Shown here one piece after another: positions 1-11,354 of a stretch of DNA of 32,999 bases. Under the pieces are notes generated by a model. The model ran no database searches. It was given only the letters and a program-made list of their open reading frames with translations, and had not been told where the DNA came from. Both the position numbers and the translations under genes were made by a program. The stretch comes from Pseudomonadota bacterium (GTDB taxonomy: Bacteria > Actinomycetota > Actinomycetes > Actinomycetales > Cellulomonadaceae), in NCBI GenBank assembly GCA_021833345.1, contig JAKBFW010000011.1, forward strand, positions 1 to 32,999, read 5' to 3'. How positions within the stretch are numbered: position 1 is the first letter of the stretch; every line of letters begins with the position of its first letter.

Positions 1-49
1 CAGTGGCCAGGCCGATACGCAGCTCATCGAAGACGTTGACGTCGAGCAA
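1..49 (-). CDS. rpoC: RNA polymerase beta' subunit, first 16 codons only
   Basis: Only the N-terminus lies in the window. Reading leftwards from 49 the codons give (M)LDVNVFDELRIGLAT, the typical actinobacterial RpoC start. The start codon appears to be TTG (49-47), preceded by a purine-rich ribosome site (AAGGAAGTAGGA) a few bases upstream. It is the catalytic large subunit of RNA polymerase, and it follows rpoB on the same strand with a gap of 108 bases, as in the usual rpoBC operon. The rest of the gene continues beyond the left edge. Confidence 0.93.
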   Translation of the reverse strand, partial: MLDVNVFDELRIGLAT

Positions 50-122
50 GGGGTCCTACTTCCTTCGCTTGCCGGATCGATCGCGACCCAGCGGTGATGG
101 AGGTGCAACTGTGGTGTCGGAA

Positions 123-150
123 CCCGGCGCCGCCCGCGGACGGCGCCGGG
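123..150 (-). promoter_or_regulatory. hairpin in the rpoB-rpoC intergenic region
   Basis: A perfect 10-bp inverted repeat (CCGGCGCCG-type arms at 123-132 and 141-150) with an 8-nt loop lies just after the rpoB stop codon. No T-run follows it on the minus strand, so it does not look like a full intrinsic terminator. It could attenuate readthrough, stabilise the rpoB 3' end or mark an RNA processing site between rpoB and rpoC. Confidence 0.55.
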
Positions 151-157
151 GCCGAGG

Positions 158-3664
<3,507 letters not shown>

Positions 3665-3813
3665 GAGGGGTCCTTCCCTGCGGATCGAGTGCGCTCTGCG
3701 CGGCCAGGACGAGGCGCGACCCCCCGGCCTCAAGCCCGCTGGCGTCGCGCACGACGACGTCGATCCGGGCTCGGGTTATTCGGGGTCGCGGGCAAAGGCC
3801 AGCGCAAAGCGCT

Positions 3814-3842
3814 AGCATAACCGGCCACAGGGTGCATGTCCA
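3814..3842 (-). promoter_or_regulatory. rpoB promoter
   Basis: On the minus strand a TGGACA -35 box (3842-3837) and a TATGCT -10 box (3819-3814) are separated by exactly 17 bp. This is a close match to a housekeeping sigma-70-type promoter. The predicted start near 3807 gives an rpoB leader of about 140 nt. It lies just downstream of the rplJL terminator, so rpoBC can be transcribed independently of the ribosomal protein genes. Confidence 0.7.
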
Positions 3843-3884
3843 CCTGGCATCGCAACCTTGCACCGTACGCCGCTGGGACGACGC

Positions 3885-3914
3885 AGGCCGGCACCCCACG
3901 CGGGGTGCCGGCCT
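3885..3914 (-). terminator. hairpin terminator after rplL
   Basis: A perfect 13-bp inverted repeat (arms 3885-3897 and 3902-3914, loop ACGC) lies about 50 bases after the rplL stop and before the rpoB promoter. There is no T-tract, as is common for actinobacterial terminators. It probably lowers transcription from rplJL into rpoBC, giving the known excess of ribosomal protein over polymerase mRNA. That last point is inference. Confidence 0.75.
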
Positions 3915-3961
3915 GTTCTCGCTCGGCTACGCGCGGCGGACGTGACCGTCGCGCGCGCAGG

Positions 3962-4348
3962 TCACTTGAGGGTGACGGTGGCGCCTGCGCCCTCGAGGGC
4001 GGCCTTGGCCTTCTCGGCGGCCTCCTTGTTGACAGCCTCGAGAACCGCCTTCGGGGCGCCGTCGACGAGGTCCTTGGCCTCCTTCAGACCGAGGCTCGTG
4101 AGGGCACGCACCTCCTTGATGACCTGGATCTTCTTCTCGCCCGCCGCCTCGAGGATGACGTCGAACTCGTCCTTCTCCTCCTCGACGACGACCTCGGCGC
4201 CACCGGCGGCCGGGGCGGCCGCGACGGCGACCGGGGCAGCGGCGGTGACCTCGAAGGTCTCCTCGAACTGCTTCACGAAGTCGGAGAGCTCGATGAGGGT
4301 GAGCTCCTTGAAAGCATTGATCAGCTCGTCGGTGCTGAGCTTCGCCAT
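3962..4348 (-). CDS. rplL: 50S ribosomal protein L7/L12
   Basis: This 128-aa protein is the multicopy stalk protein of the large ribosomal subunit, which recruits translation GTPases. The N-terminal dimerisation domain ([20 protein letters not shown]) is followed by an Ala/Pro/Gly-rich hinge at about residues 36-52. The conserved C-terminal domain ([20 protein letters not shown], then [14 protein letters not shown]) completes it. Its length is normal. It lies 73 bases downstream of rplJ on the same strand and is followed by a strong hairpin. An AAGGAACGCC ribosome site precedes the ATG. Confidence 0.98.
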   Translation of the reverse strand: MAKLSTDELINAFKELTLIELSDFVKQFEETFEVTAAAPVAVAAAPAAGGAEVVVEEEKDEFDVILEAAGEKKIQVIKEVRALTSLGLKEAKDLVDGAPKAVLEAVNKEAAEKAKAALEGAGATVTLK

Positions 4349-4421
4349 GATGGCGTTCCTTCCGTGTCGTTCCTACCGGCCTGCTGACGGCAGAAGTGGG
4401 GGTGCGGCTTGGCCAGGAGGC

Positions 4422-4952
4422 TCAGGCTGCGTCTTCGATCGACTGCTTCTTCTCGCGAAGCGCGTCGATGGTGCGCACGGCCTGGGCCGCGGGCGCGGTG
4501 AAGAGGTACGCCGCCTGGTAGAGCGACGCCTTGAACACGCCGGCCGCCTTGGCCAGCAGGACCTCACGGGACTCGAGGTCCGCGAGCTTGTTGATCTCCG
4601 CGGCGTCGAGGGAGCGCCCGTCGAGGACACCACCCTTGATCACGAGCGCGGGATGCGCCTTGGCGAAGTCACGCAGACCCTTGGCTGCCTCGACCGGGTC
4701 ACCGGTCACAAAGGCGATGGCCGACGGGCCGGCGAGGTGCGCGTCGATACCCTCGACGCCCGCCTCCTTGGCCGCGATGGCGGTCAGCGTGTTCTTCACC
4801 ACGGCGTAGGTTGCGTTGCCGCTGAGCGCGCGCCGCAGCTGCTTGAGCTGGGCGACGGTGAGCCCGCGGTACTCGGTCAGCACGGCCGCGTTCGACTCGC
4901 GGAACTGATCCGTGAGCTCTGCGACTGCGGCTGCCTTGTCCGGCCTCGCCAT
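4422..4952 (-). CDS. rplJ: 50S ribosomal protein L10
   Basis: L10 (176 aa) anchors L7/L12 dimers to the ribosome and, as the L10-L12 complex, represses its own mRNA in many bacteria. The conserved N-terminal rRNA-binding part is visible ([12 protein letters not shown], then [18 protein letters not shown]). So is the C-terminal helix that binds L12 dimers (from about residue 145, [20 protein letters not shown]). The ATG at 4952 has a GGAAGGA ribosome site. The gene is preceded by a structured leader of roughly 220 nt with its own promoter, and it is followed by rplL. Confidence 0.98.
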   Translation of the reverse strand: MARPDKAAAVAELTDQFRESNAAVLTEYRGLTVAQLKQLRRALSGNATYAVVKNTLTAIAAKEAGVEGIDAHLAGPSAIAFVTGDPVEAAKGLRDFAKAHPALVIKGGVLDGRSLDAAEINKLADLESREVLLAKAAGVFKASLYQAAYLFTAPAAQAVRTIDALREKKQSIEDAA

Positions 4953-5007
4953 GGCAATCCTTCCGGTGGTGGTGCCGCAGCTCGCCTACCTGGTCCGGAC
5001 ATGCGAA

Positions 5008-5031
5008 GAGCCCCGCGCAGGCGCGGGGCTC
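5008..5031 (-). terminator. GC-rich hairpin in the rplJ leader, possible attenuator
   Basis: An 11-bp perfect inverted repeat (5008-5018 and 5021-5031, GAGCCCCGCGC-type arms) lies between the L10 leader fold and the rplJ ribosome site, about 55 bases before the start codon. On the minus strand it is followed by CTTCG rather than a T-tract. It could be an attenuator controlled by the upstream L10-binding structure, or just part of the leader fold. Confidence 0.55.
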
Positions 5032-5059
5032 GAACCAATCGGATCACGTCCGACGGGAT

Positions 5060-5143
5060 GAGACTCTCACCTGCGCTGGCCTCCGCTGATGCGGAACTTC
5101 GGTAGGCCTCCGAGAAGCGACGCCTCGGAAGGCGGTGAGTCTC
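5060..5143 (-). promoter_or_regulatory. L10 leader (autoregulatory mRNA element of rplJL)
   Basis: On the minus strand a GAGACTCACC arm (5143-5134) pairs with a GGTGAGAGTCTC arm (5071-5060), leaving a 2-nt AG bulge. This closing stem encloses two hairpins: TCCGAG/CTCGGA (5129-5124 with 5114-5109) and TCCGC-ATCA-GCGGA (5095-5082). A closed multi-hairpin structure with a bulge upstream of rplJ matches the known L10 leader family, bound by the L10-L12 complex to repress the operon. The fold was drawn by eye, without covariance data. Confidence 0.75.
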
Positions 5144-5177
5144 GGGAGCCGACGACCTGCGGTCTTGGGCAACGATC

Positions 5178-5206
5178 AGAGTACGGCACCTGAACAGCGG
5201 AGCCAA
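5178..5206 (-). promoter_or_regulatory. rplJL promoter
   Basis: A TTGGCT -35 box (5206-5201) and a TACTCT -10 box (5183-5178) are spaced by 17 bp on the minus strand. They lie directly after the rplKA terminator and before the L10 leader. A start near 5171 would place the first leader stem about 30 nt into the transcript. Confidence 0.6.
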
Positions 5207-5224
5207 ATCAGCGGCCGAGCATGC

Positions 5225-5261
5225 GACGAGGCCCGGCGACATGTCGTCGCCGGGCCTCGTC
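5225..5261 (-). terminator. terminator after rplA
   Basis: A perfect 16-bp inverted repeat (5225-5240 and 5246-5261, loop ATGTC) begins 17 bases after the rplA stop codon. It has no T-tract. It ends the secE-nusG-rplK-rplA side and separates it from the rplJ promoter, whose -35 box begins only 19 bases further on. Confidence 0.85.
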
Positions 5262-5277
5262 TGGAGCGCGCTCGCGG

Positions 5278-6000
5278 TCAGGCGACCTCGGCGTCGTCCT
5301 CGGTCAGGTTCCGCGTCTTCGCCTGGTCGACCAGGATGCCGGGGCCGACCGTCGTGGCGATGGTCGCCTTCGTGATGTACCGACCCTTCGAGGACGCCGG
5401 CTTGAGCCGGAGGACCTCGTCGAGCACCGACGCGTAGTTCTGGACGAGCTGCACGTCCGTGAAGGAGACCTTCCCGATGATGAAGTGCAAGTTCGCGTGC
5501 TTGTCGACGCGGAACTCGATCTTGCCGCCCTTGATCTCGGTGACGGCCTTGGCCACGTCCATCGTGACGGTGCCGGTCTTCGGGTTCGGCATGAGCCCGC
5601 GCGGACCCAGCACCTTCCCGAGGCGACCGACCTTGCCCATGAGGTCGGGCGTCGCGACGGCGGAGTCGAAGTCCGTGAATCCGGCCGCAACCCGGTCGAT
5701 CAGCTCGTCGCCACCGACGATGTCGGCACCTGCCGCACGCGCCGCCTCGGCACGGTCACCCGTGGCGAAGACCAGGACCCGAGCGGTCTTGCCGGTGCCG
5801 TGGGGCAGGTTGACGGTGCCACGGACCATCTGGTCCGCCTTGCGGGGGTCGACGCCGAGGCGGAACGCCACCTCGACGGTTGCGTCGAACTTGGCGGTCG
5901 CGGTCTCCTGCGCGAGGCGCACGGCCTCGAGCGGCGAGTAGAGGTGGTCCTTCTCGATCTTCTCGGCGGCTTGGCGGTACGCCTTGCTGTGCTGTGCCAT
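5278..6000 (-). CDS. rplA: 50S ribosomal protein L1
   Basis: L1 (240 aa) forms the mobile L1 stalk near the ribosomal E site and in some bacteria represses its own operon. I start at the ATG at 6000 ([15 protein letters not shown]), which has a strong AAGGAGAG ribosome site; the frame is open 15 codons further upstream but without conserved sequence. The L1 signature is clear: [48 protein letters not shown] and [15 protein letters not shown] can be read in pieces across the protein. It follows rplK by 120 bases and is closed by a 16-bp hairpin. Confidence 0.98.
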   Translation of the reverse strand: MAQHSKAYRQAAEKIEKDHLYSPLEAVRLAQETATAKFDATVEVAFRLGVDPRKADQMVRGTVNLPHGTGKTARVLVFATGDRAEAARAAGADIVGGDELIDRVAAGFTDFDSAVATPDLMGKVGRLGKVLGPRGLMPNPKTGTVTMDVAKAVTEIKGGKIEFRVDKHANLHFIIGKVSFTDVQLVQNYASVLDEVLRLKPASSKGRYITKATIATTVGPGILVDQAKTRNLTEDDAEVA

Positions 6001-6120
6001 CTGCTCTCTCCTTGTGATCAGCAGTCGTGGTCGATCGGGCCGCACATGGCCCTGCCACAGGACTTCCGGGTGGTGACGTGCGGGTGTGTCTGGTGATGCG
6101 GGTGAAACTCGGCGCGGACG

Positions 6121-6552
6121 TCAGCCCTGAACCGTGATGCCCATCGAGCGGGCGGTGCCGGCGATGGTCTTCTCGGCGGCGGCCAGGTCGTTCGCGTTCA
6201 GGTCGACCAGCTTCGTCGTCGCGATCTCGCGCACCTGCTGCGCGGTGATCTTGGCGACCTTGACCGTGTGCGGCGTCGGAGACCCCTTGGCGATGCCGGC
6301 GGCCTTCTTGATGAGCTCCGCGGCCGGCGGCGTCTTGGTGACGAACGTGAACGAGCGGTCCTCGTAGACCGTGATCTCGACCGGGATGACGTCACCGCGC
6401 TGAGCCTCGGTGGCCGCGTTGTACGCCTTGCAGAACTCCATGATGTTGACGCCGTGCTGGCCCAGTGCGGGACCGATCGGCGGCGCCGGCGTGGCGAGCC
6501 CAGCCTTGATCTGGAGCTTGATCAGGCCGGTGACCTTCTTCTTGGGAGGCAT
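6121..6552 (-). CDS. rplK: 50S ribosomal protein L11
   Basis: L11 (143 aa) is part of the GTPase-associated centre and is needed for the stringent response through RelA. The N-terminal domain has the conserved proline motif ([23 protein letters not shown]), and the C-terminal rRNA-binding domain ends in [10 protein letters not shown]. Length and sequence are standard. A GAAGGA ribosome site precedes the ATG. It sits between nusG and rplA in the classic order. Confidence 0.98.
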   Translation of the reverse strand: MPPKKKVTGLIKLQIKAGLATPAPPIGPALGQHGVNIMEFCKAYNAATEAQRGDVIPVEITVYEDRSFTFVTKTPPAAELIKKAAGIAKGSPTPHTVKVAKITAQQVREIATTKLVDLNANDLAAAEKTIAGTARSMGITVQG

Positions 6553-6615
6553 GTCGGGTCCTTCGTCGTGACTTCGTGGTGGACGGCGCCGCGCGACGCC
6601 GTCGGGTTGGTCAAC

Positions 6616-7413
6616 CTAGATCTTGGCGACCTGGTTGAACGACAGCTCGACCGGGGTCTCCCGGCCGAAGATCGAGACGAGAACCTTCAGCTTCTGGCTC
6701 TCGGGGTTGATCTCGGAGATCGTCGCCGGCAGCGTGTCGAACGGGCCGTCCGTCACCGTGACCGACTCGCCGACGGTGAAGTCGACCGTGATCGCCGAGG
6801 CGGCCCGCGCGCCGCCCGCCGCGGCCGGGGCCTTCGGCGCGAGCGTCGAGCCGAGCATCGAGAAGACCTCGTCCGGGGTCAGCGGGACGGGCTGGTGGGT
6901 GTGGCCCACGAACCCGGTCACCCCCGGCGTGTGCCGCACCGCTCCCCACGACTCGTCCGTCAGGTCCATCCGGACCAGCACGTAGCCAGGGATGCGGACG
7001 CGGCGAACCGTCTTGCGCTGCGCGTTCTTGATCTCCACGACCTCTTCCATGGGGACCTCCACCTGGTAGATGAAGTCCTCCATGTTGAGGCTCTGCGTGC
7101 GGTTCTCGAGGTTCGCCTTCACGCGGTTCTCGTAGCCGGCGTACGAGTGGATCACGTACCACTCGCCCGGGAGCGCACGCAGGTGCGCCTTGAAGGCCAC
7201 GACCGGGTCCTCCTCCACCGCGACGGCGGGCTCGGCATCGGCAGCGGGCTCAGGAACGATGACACCGTCCTCCTCGGCGGCGTCAGGCTCCTCGAGGGTG
7301 TCGCCCTCGGCCTCGGTGGCCTCGGACACCTCAACAGCACCGCTCGACTCGAGGGCGTCGTCGACGTCCATCTCGACCTCGTCGACGGTCGGGTCCTGCG
7401 ACTCCTGCGCCAC
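6616..7413 (-). CDS. nusG: transcription termination/antitermination factor NusG
   Basis: NusG binds the polymerase clamp helices and links it to Rho or to the ribosome. The protein is 265 aa, starting at GTG 7413. About 80 residues of a very acidic, Ala/Glu/Asp-rich extension come first, as in many high-GC actinomycetes. The NGN domain starts at about residue 83 ([20 protein letters not shown]). A C-terminal KOW domain follows ([19 protein letters not shown], ending FNQVAKI). An Ala-rich linker ([15 protein letters not shown]) joins the two. It lies between secE and rplK; the ribosome site before the GTG is weak (AGGTT). Confidence 0.97.
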   Translation of the reverse strand: MAQESQDPTVDEVEMDVDDALESSGAVEVSEATEAEGDTLEEPDAAEEDGVIVPEPAADAEPAVAVEEDPVVAFKAHLRALPGEWYVIHSYAGYENRVKANLENRTQSLNMEDFIYQVEVPMEEVVEIKNAQRKTVRRVRIPGYVLVRMDLTDESWGAVRHTPGVTGFVGHTHQPVPLTPDEVFSMLGSTLAPKAPAAAGGARAASAITVDFTVGESVTVTDGPFDTLPATISEINPESQKLKVLVSIFGRETPVELSFNQVAKI

Positions 7414-7495
7414 GTGCGAACCTGCTTTCTGCCTCGATCACTTCACTGCGGGGACCTTCACGTGCGGGCACCGGACAACGGCGCCCTGCCGGACG

Positions 7496-7780
7496 TCAGC
7501 CCCCGAACACCCAGAACACGACCTTGCCGATGCCCAGGTCGACCACCGTGACGAACGCCATGACGACGAGCACGAACACCAGCACGACCGACGTGTAGGT
7601 CATCAGCTCCGACCGCGTCGGTCGGACGACCTTCTTGAGCTCGGCGACCACCTGACGGACGAACAGGGCGATCCGCGCGAAGAGGCCCTTCTGCTGGCTC
7701 GTGCCGGCAGGTCGGGACTGCTTCGAGCTGGTCGGAGCGCCGTCGGCGCCCGACGCCGCAGCACGTGCGGATTCGCTCAC
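7496..7780 (-). CDS. secE: preprotein translocase subunit SecE
   Basis: SecE clamps SecY in the membrane protein translocation channel. I choose the GTG at 7780 (94 aa), which has an AGGGAA ribosome site; the open frame further upstream runs through the tRNA-Trp gene and cannot be coding. The hydrophilic N-terminal third is Ser/Ala-rich. The conserved amphipathic segment (FVRQVVAELKKVVRPTRSEL) and a single C-terminal membrane helix (VVLVFVLVVMAFVTVVDLGI) follow. It sits directly between tRNA-Trp and nusG. Confidence 0.95.
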   Translation of the reverse strand: MSESARAAASGADGAPTSSKQSRPAGTSQQKGLFARIALFVRQVVAELKKVVRPTRSELMTYTSVVLVFVLVVMAFVTVVDLGIGKVVFWVFGG

Positions 7781-7871
7781 GGGGTCGTTCCCTACGTCTC
7801 GTCGAGTGGTGTGTCTGCGGACCACGGGCTGACCGCAGGAGGTCCTTCCGGGAAGAACCGATCCGCAAGCG

Positions 7872-7944
7872 CAGGGCAGGCGGGGCTCGAACCCACAACC
7901 GCCGGTTTTGGAGACCGGTGCGCTACCAATTGCGCCACTGCCCT
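7872..7944 (-). tRNA. tRNA-Trp (CCA anticodon)
   Basis: A 73-nt cloverleaf: the acceptor stem AGGGCAG (7944-7938) pairs with CTGCCCT (7879-7873), the D-arm has AATTGGTA, the anticodon loop is CTCCAAA, and the T-arm has GTTCGAGC. The discriminator base is G. The CCA end is not encoded. It lies about 90 bases upstream of secE on the same strand, the usual actinobacterial position. Confidence 0.96.
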
Positions 7945-8138
7945 TCGGTGCCGGTGACCGCCCATGACCGCACCAGACAGACCAGGGTACCTGCTCAGGA
8001 ACCCGTCCGCGGGCACGACTCATCATGGCGGGCGTCAACCACCGACGGGCCACTGTACGCGGTCCTCCGGGGATGGCCTAACCACAGGGCGTCTCGCATG
8101 CTCGACAGCCCTCAACGGGCAGCCGCTCTTCTGTCAAG

Positions 8139-9407
8139 ATGGACGACGTGACCCACGACACCGGCACCTCCGCACCCTCGCCCTCCGCACCGCCCTCCCG
8201 ACCCACGAAGCCTCGCGTCTCGGCGCGGCTCGCAGCGATCGCCGAGTCCGCGACCCTCGCGGTCGACGCGAAGGCGAAGGCGCTCAAGGCCGCAGGCCGT
8301 CCGGTGATCGGGTTCGGTGCGGGCGAGCCCGACTTCCCCACGCCGCAGTACATCGTCGACGCCGCCGTGCTCGCGGCGAACGACCCCGGCAACCACCGGT
8401 ACTCCCCCGCGGCCGGCCTGCCCGTGCTGCGCGAGGCCATCGCCGCGAAGACGCTGCGCGACTCGGGCTACGAGGTCGCGGCGAGCCAGGTGCTCGTGAC
8501 CAACGGCGGCAAGCAGGCCGTCTACCAGGCCTTCGCCGCGATCGTCGACCCGGGCGACGAGGTGCTGCTCCCGGCGCCCTACTGGACGACGTATCCCGAG
8601 GCGATCCGGCTCGCGGGCGGTGTCCCCGTCGAGGTGTTCGCCGGGGCCGACCAGGGCTACCTCGTCACCGTCGACCAGCTCGAGGCCGCACGCACGGACC
8701 GCACCAAGGTTCTGCTGTTCTGCTCCCCCTCGAACCCGACCGGCGCCGTCTACTCCCCCGAGGAGACCGCCGCGATCGGGCGCTGGGCCCTCGAGAACGG
8801 CATCTGGGTCGTCACCGACGAGATCTACGAGCACCTGACCTACGACCACGCCGTGTTCACGCCGATCCTCCGGGTCGTGCCGGAGCTCGCCGACACGACG
8901 ATCGTCCTGAACGGGGTCGCGAAGACCTACGCCATGACCGGTTGGCGCGTGGGCTGGATGATCGGTCCGGCCGACGTCATCAAGGCAGCCACGAACCTGC
9001 AGTCGCACCTGACGTCGAACGTCGCGAACGTCTCTCAGCGCGCGGCCGTGGCGGCGGTGTCGGGCGACCTCGCGGCCGTCGAGACCATGCGTGCCGCGTT
9101 CGACCGGCGCCGGAAGATCATGGTCGAGATGCTGTCCGCGATCGAGGGTGTCGTCTGCCCGATCCCTCAGGGCGCGTTCTACGTCTATCCGAACGTCGAG
9201 GGCGTGCTCGGGAAGACGATCCGTGGCGTGACGCCGACCACGTCCGCGGAGCTTGCGGCGCTGATCCTCGACCAGGTCGAGGTCGCGGTCGTCCCCGGCG
9301 AGGCGTTCGGCCCGAGCGGGTACCTCCGACTCTCCTACGCGCTCGGCGACGCCGACCTCGTCGAGGGTGTCGGCCGCATCCAGTCGCTGCTCGCCGAGGC
9401 GCGCTAG
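8139..9407 (+). CDS. aspC: pyridoxal-phosphate-dependent aspartate/aromatic aminotransferase (class I)
   Basis: This 422-aa protein is a fold-type I aminotransferase, probably converting aspartate and 2-oxoglutarate to oxaloacetate and glutamate. Visible motifs are [13 protein letters not shown] near the N-terminus, [11 protein letters not shown], the [11 protein letters not shown] block, [11 protein letters not shown], and the cofactor lysine in [16 protein letters not shown]. The C-terminal arginine region reads [15 protein letters not shown]. The N-terminal 25 residues are Pro/Ser-rich and poorly conserved; a GTG at 8148 is an alternative start, and neither has a strong ribosome site. It is divergent from tRNA-Trp. 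The exact amino acid substrate cannot be read from the sequence. Confidence 0.92.
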   Translation: MDDVTHDTGTSAPSPSAPPSRPTKPRVSARLAAIAESATLAVDAKAKALKAAGRPVIGFGAGEPDFPTPQYIVDAAVLAANDPGNHRYSPAAGLPVLREAIAAKTLRDSGYEVAASQVLVTNGGKQAVYQAFAAIVDPGDEVLLPAPYWTTYPEAIRLAGGVPVEVFAGADQGYLVTVDQLEAARTDRTKVLLFCSPSNPTGAVYSPEETAAIGRWALENGIWVVTDEIYEHLTYDHAVFTPILRVVPELADTTIVLNGVAKTYAMTGWRVGWMIGPADVIKAATNLQSHLTSNVANVSQRAAVAAVSGDLAAVETMRAAFDRRRKIMVEMLSAIEGVVCPIPQGAFYVYPNVEGVLGKTIRGVTPTTSAELAALILDQVEVAVVPGEAFGPSGYLRLSYALGDADLVEGVGRIQSLLAEAR

Positions 9408-9458
9408 GCGCGTCGGCCGCGGGCACTGCGGGCGCTCCGGGCGCTTCCGGCACGGGAC

Positions 9459-9518
9459 GGTCAACCGATCGGTCGACCTCCGGTCCTGCCGACCCGTGCT
9501 GTCGACGGGACCGGAGGT
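9459..9518 (+). promoter_or_regulatory. nested inverted repeats between the aminotransferase and the ABC transporter
   Basis: Two structures overlap. A near-perfect 20-bp palindrome (9459-9478, centre CGATCG) is followed by a longer hairpin. The hairpin has 11-bp arms ACCTCCGGTCC (9476-9486) and GGACCGGAGGT (9508-9518), then a 3-nt internal loop, a 4-bp inner stem and a 7-nt loop. It may end aminotransferase transcription. It also buries the only good GGAGG sequence upstream of the ATPase gene (9513-9517), so it might affect translation. The palindrome could be a repressor operator. These roles are inferred. Confidence 0.5.
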
Positions 9519-9534
9519 GCGCCAGGCTGTCCCC

Positions 9535-10488
9535 ATGAGCCCCACACGGCACGGTGCGGACCACGGGGACGGCGACGCCGTCGTCGTCGAGGGCCTCGCG
9601 AAGCACTACGGAGACAAGAAGGCCGTGGACGGCCTCGACCTGACCGTGCACCGAGGCGAGGTGTTCGCGGTGCTCGGCCCCAACGGCGCCGGCAAGACGA
9701 CGACGATCGAGATCCTCGAGGGCTACCGCGAGCGCGACGCCGGCTCGGTGCGGGTCCTCGGGGTCGACCCGCAGACGGCGGACCGGGCCTGGCGCAGCCG
9801 GATCGGGATCGTCCTGCAGAACGCGAGCGACCAGGCCGAGCTCACCGTCGGCGAGCTCGTGCGGCACGTCGGCGGCTTCTACCCCGACCCCCGCGACCCC
9901 GACGAGGTGATCGACGCGGTCGGGCTCCGTGAGAAGGTCCGCACGCGCACCCGCCAGCTCTCCGGTGGCCAGCGCCGACGCCTCGACGTCGCCCTGGGGA
10001 TAGTCGGACGGCCCGAGCTGCTGTTCCTGGACGAGCCGACCACCGGGTTCGACCCGGAGGCGCGTCGCGCGTTCTGGGATCTCATCCGCGGGCTGCGCGA
10101 CGACGGGACCACGATCCTGCTCACGACGCACTACCTCGAGGAGGCGGAGAACCTGGCCGACCGGTGCGCCGTCGTGCGCGACGGTCGGGTCGTCGCCCTC
10201 GACGCGCCCGCCGCCCTCGGTGGACGCAGCGCGCGGCAGGCCGTCGTGCGGTGGACCGAGGACGACGTGACGCGGCAGGTGTCGACCGACACCCCCACCG
10301 CCGTGGTCGCCGAGGTCGCTGCGCGGTTCGCCACCGGTGAGGTGCCCGGCCTGCAGGTGCTCCGACCGACGCTCGAGGACGTGTACCTGAGCCTCATCGG
10401 CGAGGCCTCCACGACCCCCGGCGCCGATCCGGACGCGGCCCCGACTCGCGTCGGCCCGGCAGGAAGCACGACGGAGGCACGTCGATGA
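9535..10488 (+). CDS. ABC-2 type exporter, ATP-binding protein
   Basis: This is the ATPase of a two-gene drug- or lipid-type exporter (DrrA/CcmA-like), 317 aa from ATG 9535. It carries Walker A (GPNGAGKTTT, about residue 48), the signature LSGGQRRRLDVA (about 142), Walker B LLFLDEPTTGFD (about 162) and the switch histidine in LLTTHYLEEAENLADR. An extra C-terminal domain of about 100 residues is typical of the DrrA branch. An in-frame GTG at 9517 is an alternative start. The stop codon overlaps the permease start (ATGA), so the two are co-translated. The substrate is unknown. Confidence 0.93.
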   Translation: MSPTRHGADHGDGDAVVVEGLAKHYGDKKAVDGLDLTVHRGEVFAVLGPNGAGKTTTIEILEGYRERDAGSVRVLGVDPQTADRAWRSRIGIVLQNASDQAELTVGELVRHVGGFYPDPRDPDEVIDAVGLREKVRTRTRQLSGGQRRRLDVALGIVGRPELLFLDEPTTGFDPEARRAFWDLIRGLRDDGTTILLTTHYLEEAENLADRCAVVRDGRVVALDAPAALGGRSARQAVVRWTEDDVTRQVSTDTPTAVVAEVAARFATGEVPGLQVLRPTLEDVYLSLIGEASTTPGADPDAAPTRVGPAGSTTEARR

Positions 10489-11354
10489 GCGCAGCCATGC
10501 CCCTCAGGCCGACCGCCGGAGCGACGACGCACAGACTGCCGTCGGTGCTCACGCTCGGGCTCGCGCGCACCCGGATCGAGGTCCGGCAGTTCTTCCGCGA
10601 GCGGGACGCCGTGGTGTGGATCTTCGCCTACCCGATCATCATGCTGGCGATCTTCGCGACGGTGTTCGGACAGGGCGACGCCAGGGTGGGAGCGACGGGC
10701 ACGTTCGCCGGGATCCCGTTCGGGCAGTACTTCCTGCCCGGGATGGTCGCGACGGGCGTGATGCTCTCGAGCTTCCAGAACCTGGCGATCACGATCGCGG
10801 TCGAGCGCGACGACAGCACCCTCAAACGGCTCCGCGGCACGCCGCTGCCCGCGTCCGCGTACTTCCTCGGGAAGATCGGCTCGGTCCTTCTCACGTCGCT
10901 GGTCCAGACGGCGCTGCTGCTGCTCGTCGCCGCGACGGTGTTCGGCATCGAGATGCCGTCGACCGCCCAGCGGTGGATCACGTTCGCGTGGGTCTTCGCG
11001 CTGGGCACCGCCGCCGGCGCCGTGTGCGGGGTCGCGTTCTCGTCGGTCCCCCGCACCGGGAGAAGCGCGTCCGCCGTCGTGACGCCCGTCGTGCTCGTGC
11101 TGCAGTTCATCTCCGGGGTGTTCTTCGGGTTCACGCAGCTCCCCGGCTGGATGCAGGACGTCTCGTCGGTCTTCCCGCTCAAGTGGATGGCCCAGGGCAT
11201 GCGCTCGGTGTTCCTGCCGGACCAGTTCCAGGCCCACGAGGTCTCGGGATCGTGGGAGCACGGTACGACCGCGCTCGTCATCGGCGCCTACCTGGTTCTC
11301 GGGCTCGTCCTGGGGGCCCGCACCTTCCGCTGGCGGCGGCGCGACGACGGTTGA
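10485..11354 (+). CDS. ABC-2 type exporter, permease protein
   Basis: This 289-aa membrane protein is the partner of the ATPase at 9535-10488, overlapping it by 4 bases. It has about six hydrophobic segments: WIFAYPIIMLAIFATVF, a segment around GMVATGVMLSS, SVLLTSLVQTALLLLVAATV, WVFALGTAAGAVCGVAF, VVLVLQFISGVFFGF, and a last one near the C-terminus. The ABC2-membrane motif before the last helix (LPLKWM-type, here FPLKWMAQGMRSVF) is present. The N-terminus is cytoplasmic and basic. The stop is followed at once by the remains of a sensor kinase. Confidence 0.92.
   Translation: MSAAMPLRPTAGATTHRLPSVLTLGLARTRIEVRQFFRERDAVVWIFAYPIIMLAIFATVFGQGDARVGATGTFAGIPFGQYFLPGMVATGVMLSSFQNLAITIAVERDDSTLKRLRGTPLPASAYFLGKIGSVLLTSLVQTALLLLVAATVFGIEMPSTAQRWITFAWVFALGTAAGAVCGVAFSSVPRTGRSASAVVTPVVLVLQFISGVFFGFTQLPGWMQDVSSVFPLKWMAQGMRSVFLPDQFQAHEVSGSWEHGTTALVIGAYLVLGLVLGARTFRWRRRDDG

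Noticed and set aside
6582-6603. A 7-bp hairpin between nusG and rplK
   Set aside because: Too weak to call as a terminator; the genes are probably co-transcribed.
7984-7989. A TACCCT -10-like box upstream of tRNA-Trp on the minus strand
   Set aside because: No acceptable -35 element at 16-19 bp, so no promoter is called.
8112-9545. A 477-codon minus-strand frame opposite the aminotransferase
   Set aside because: Antisense shadow; no conserved motifs, and the plus-strand gene has all its catalytic motifs.
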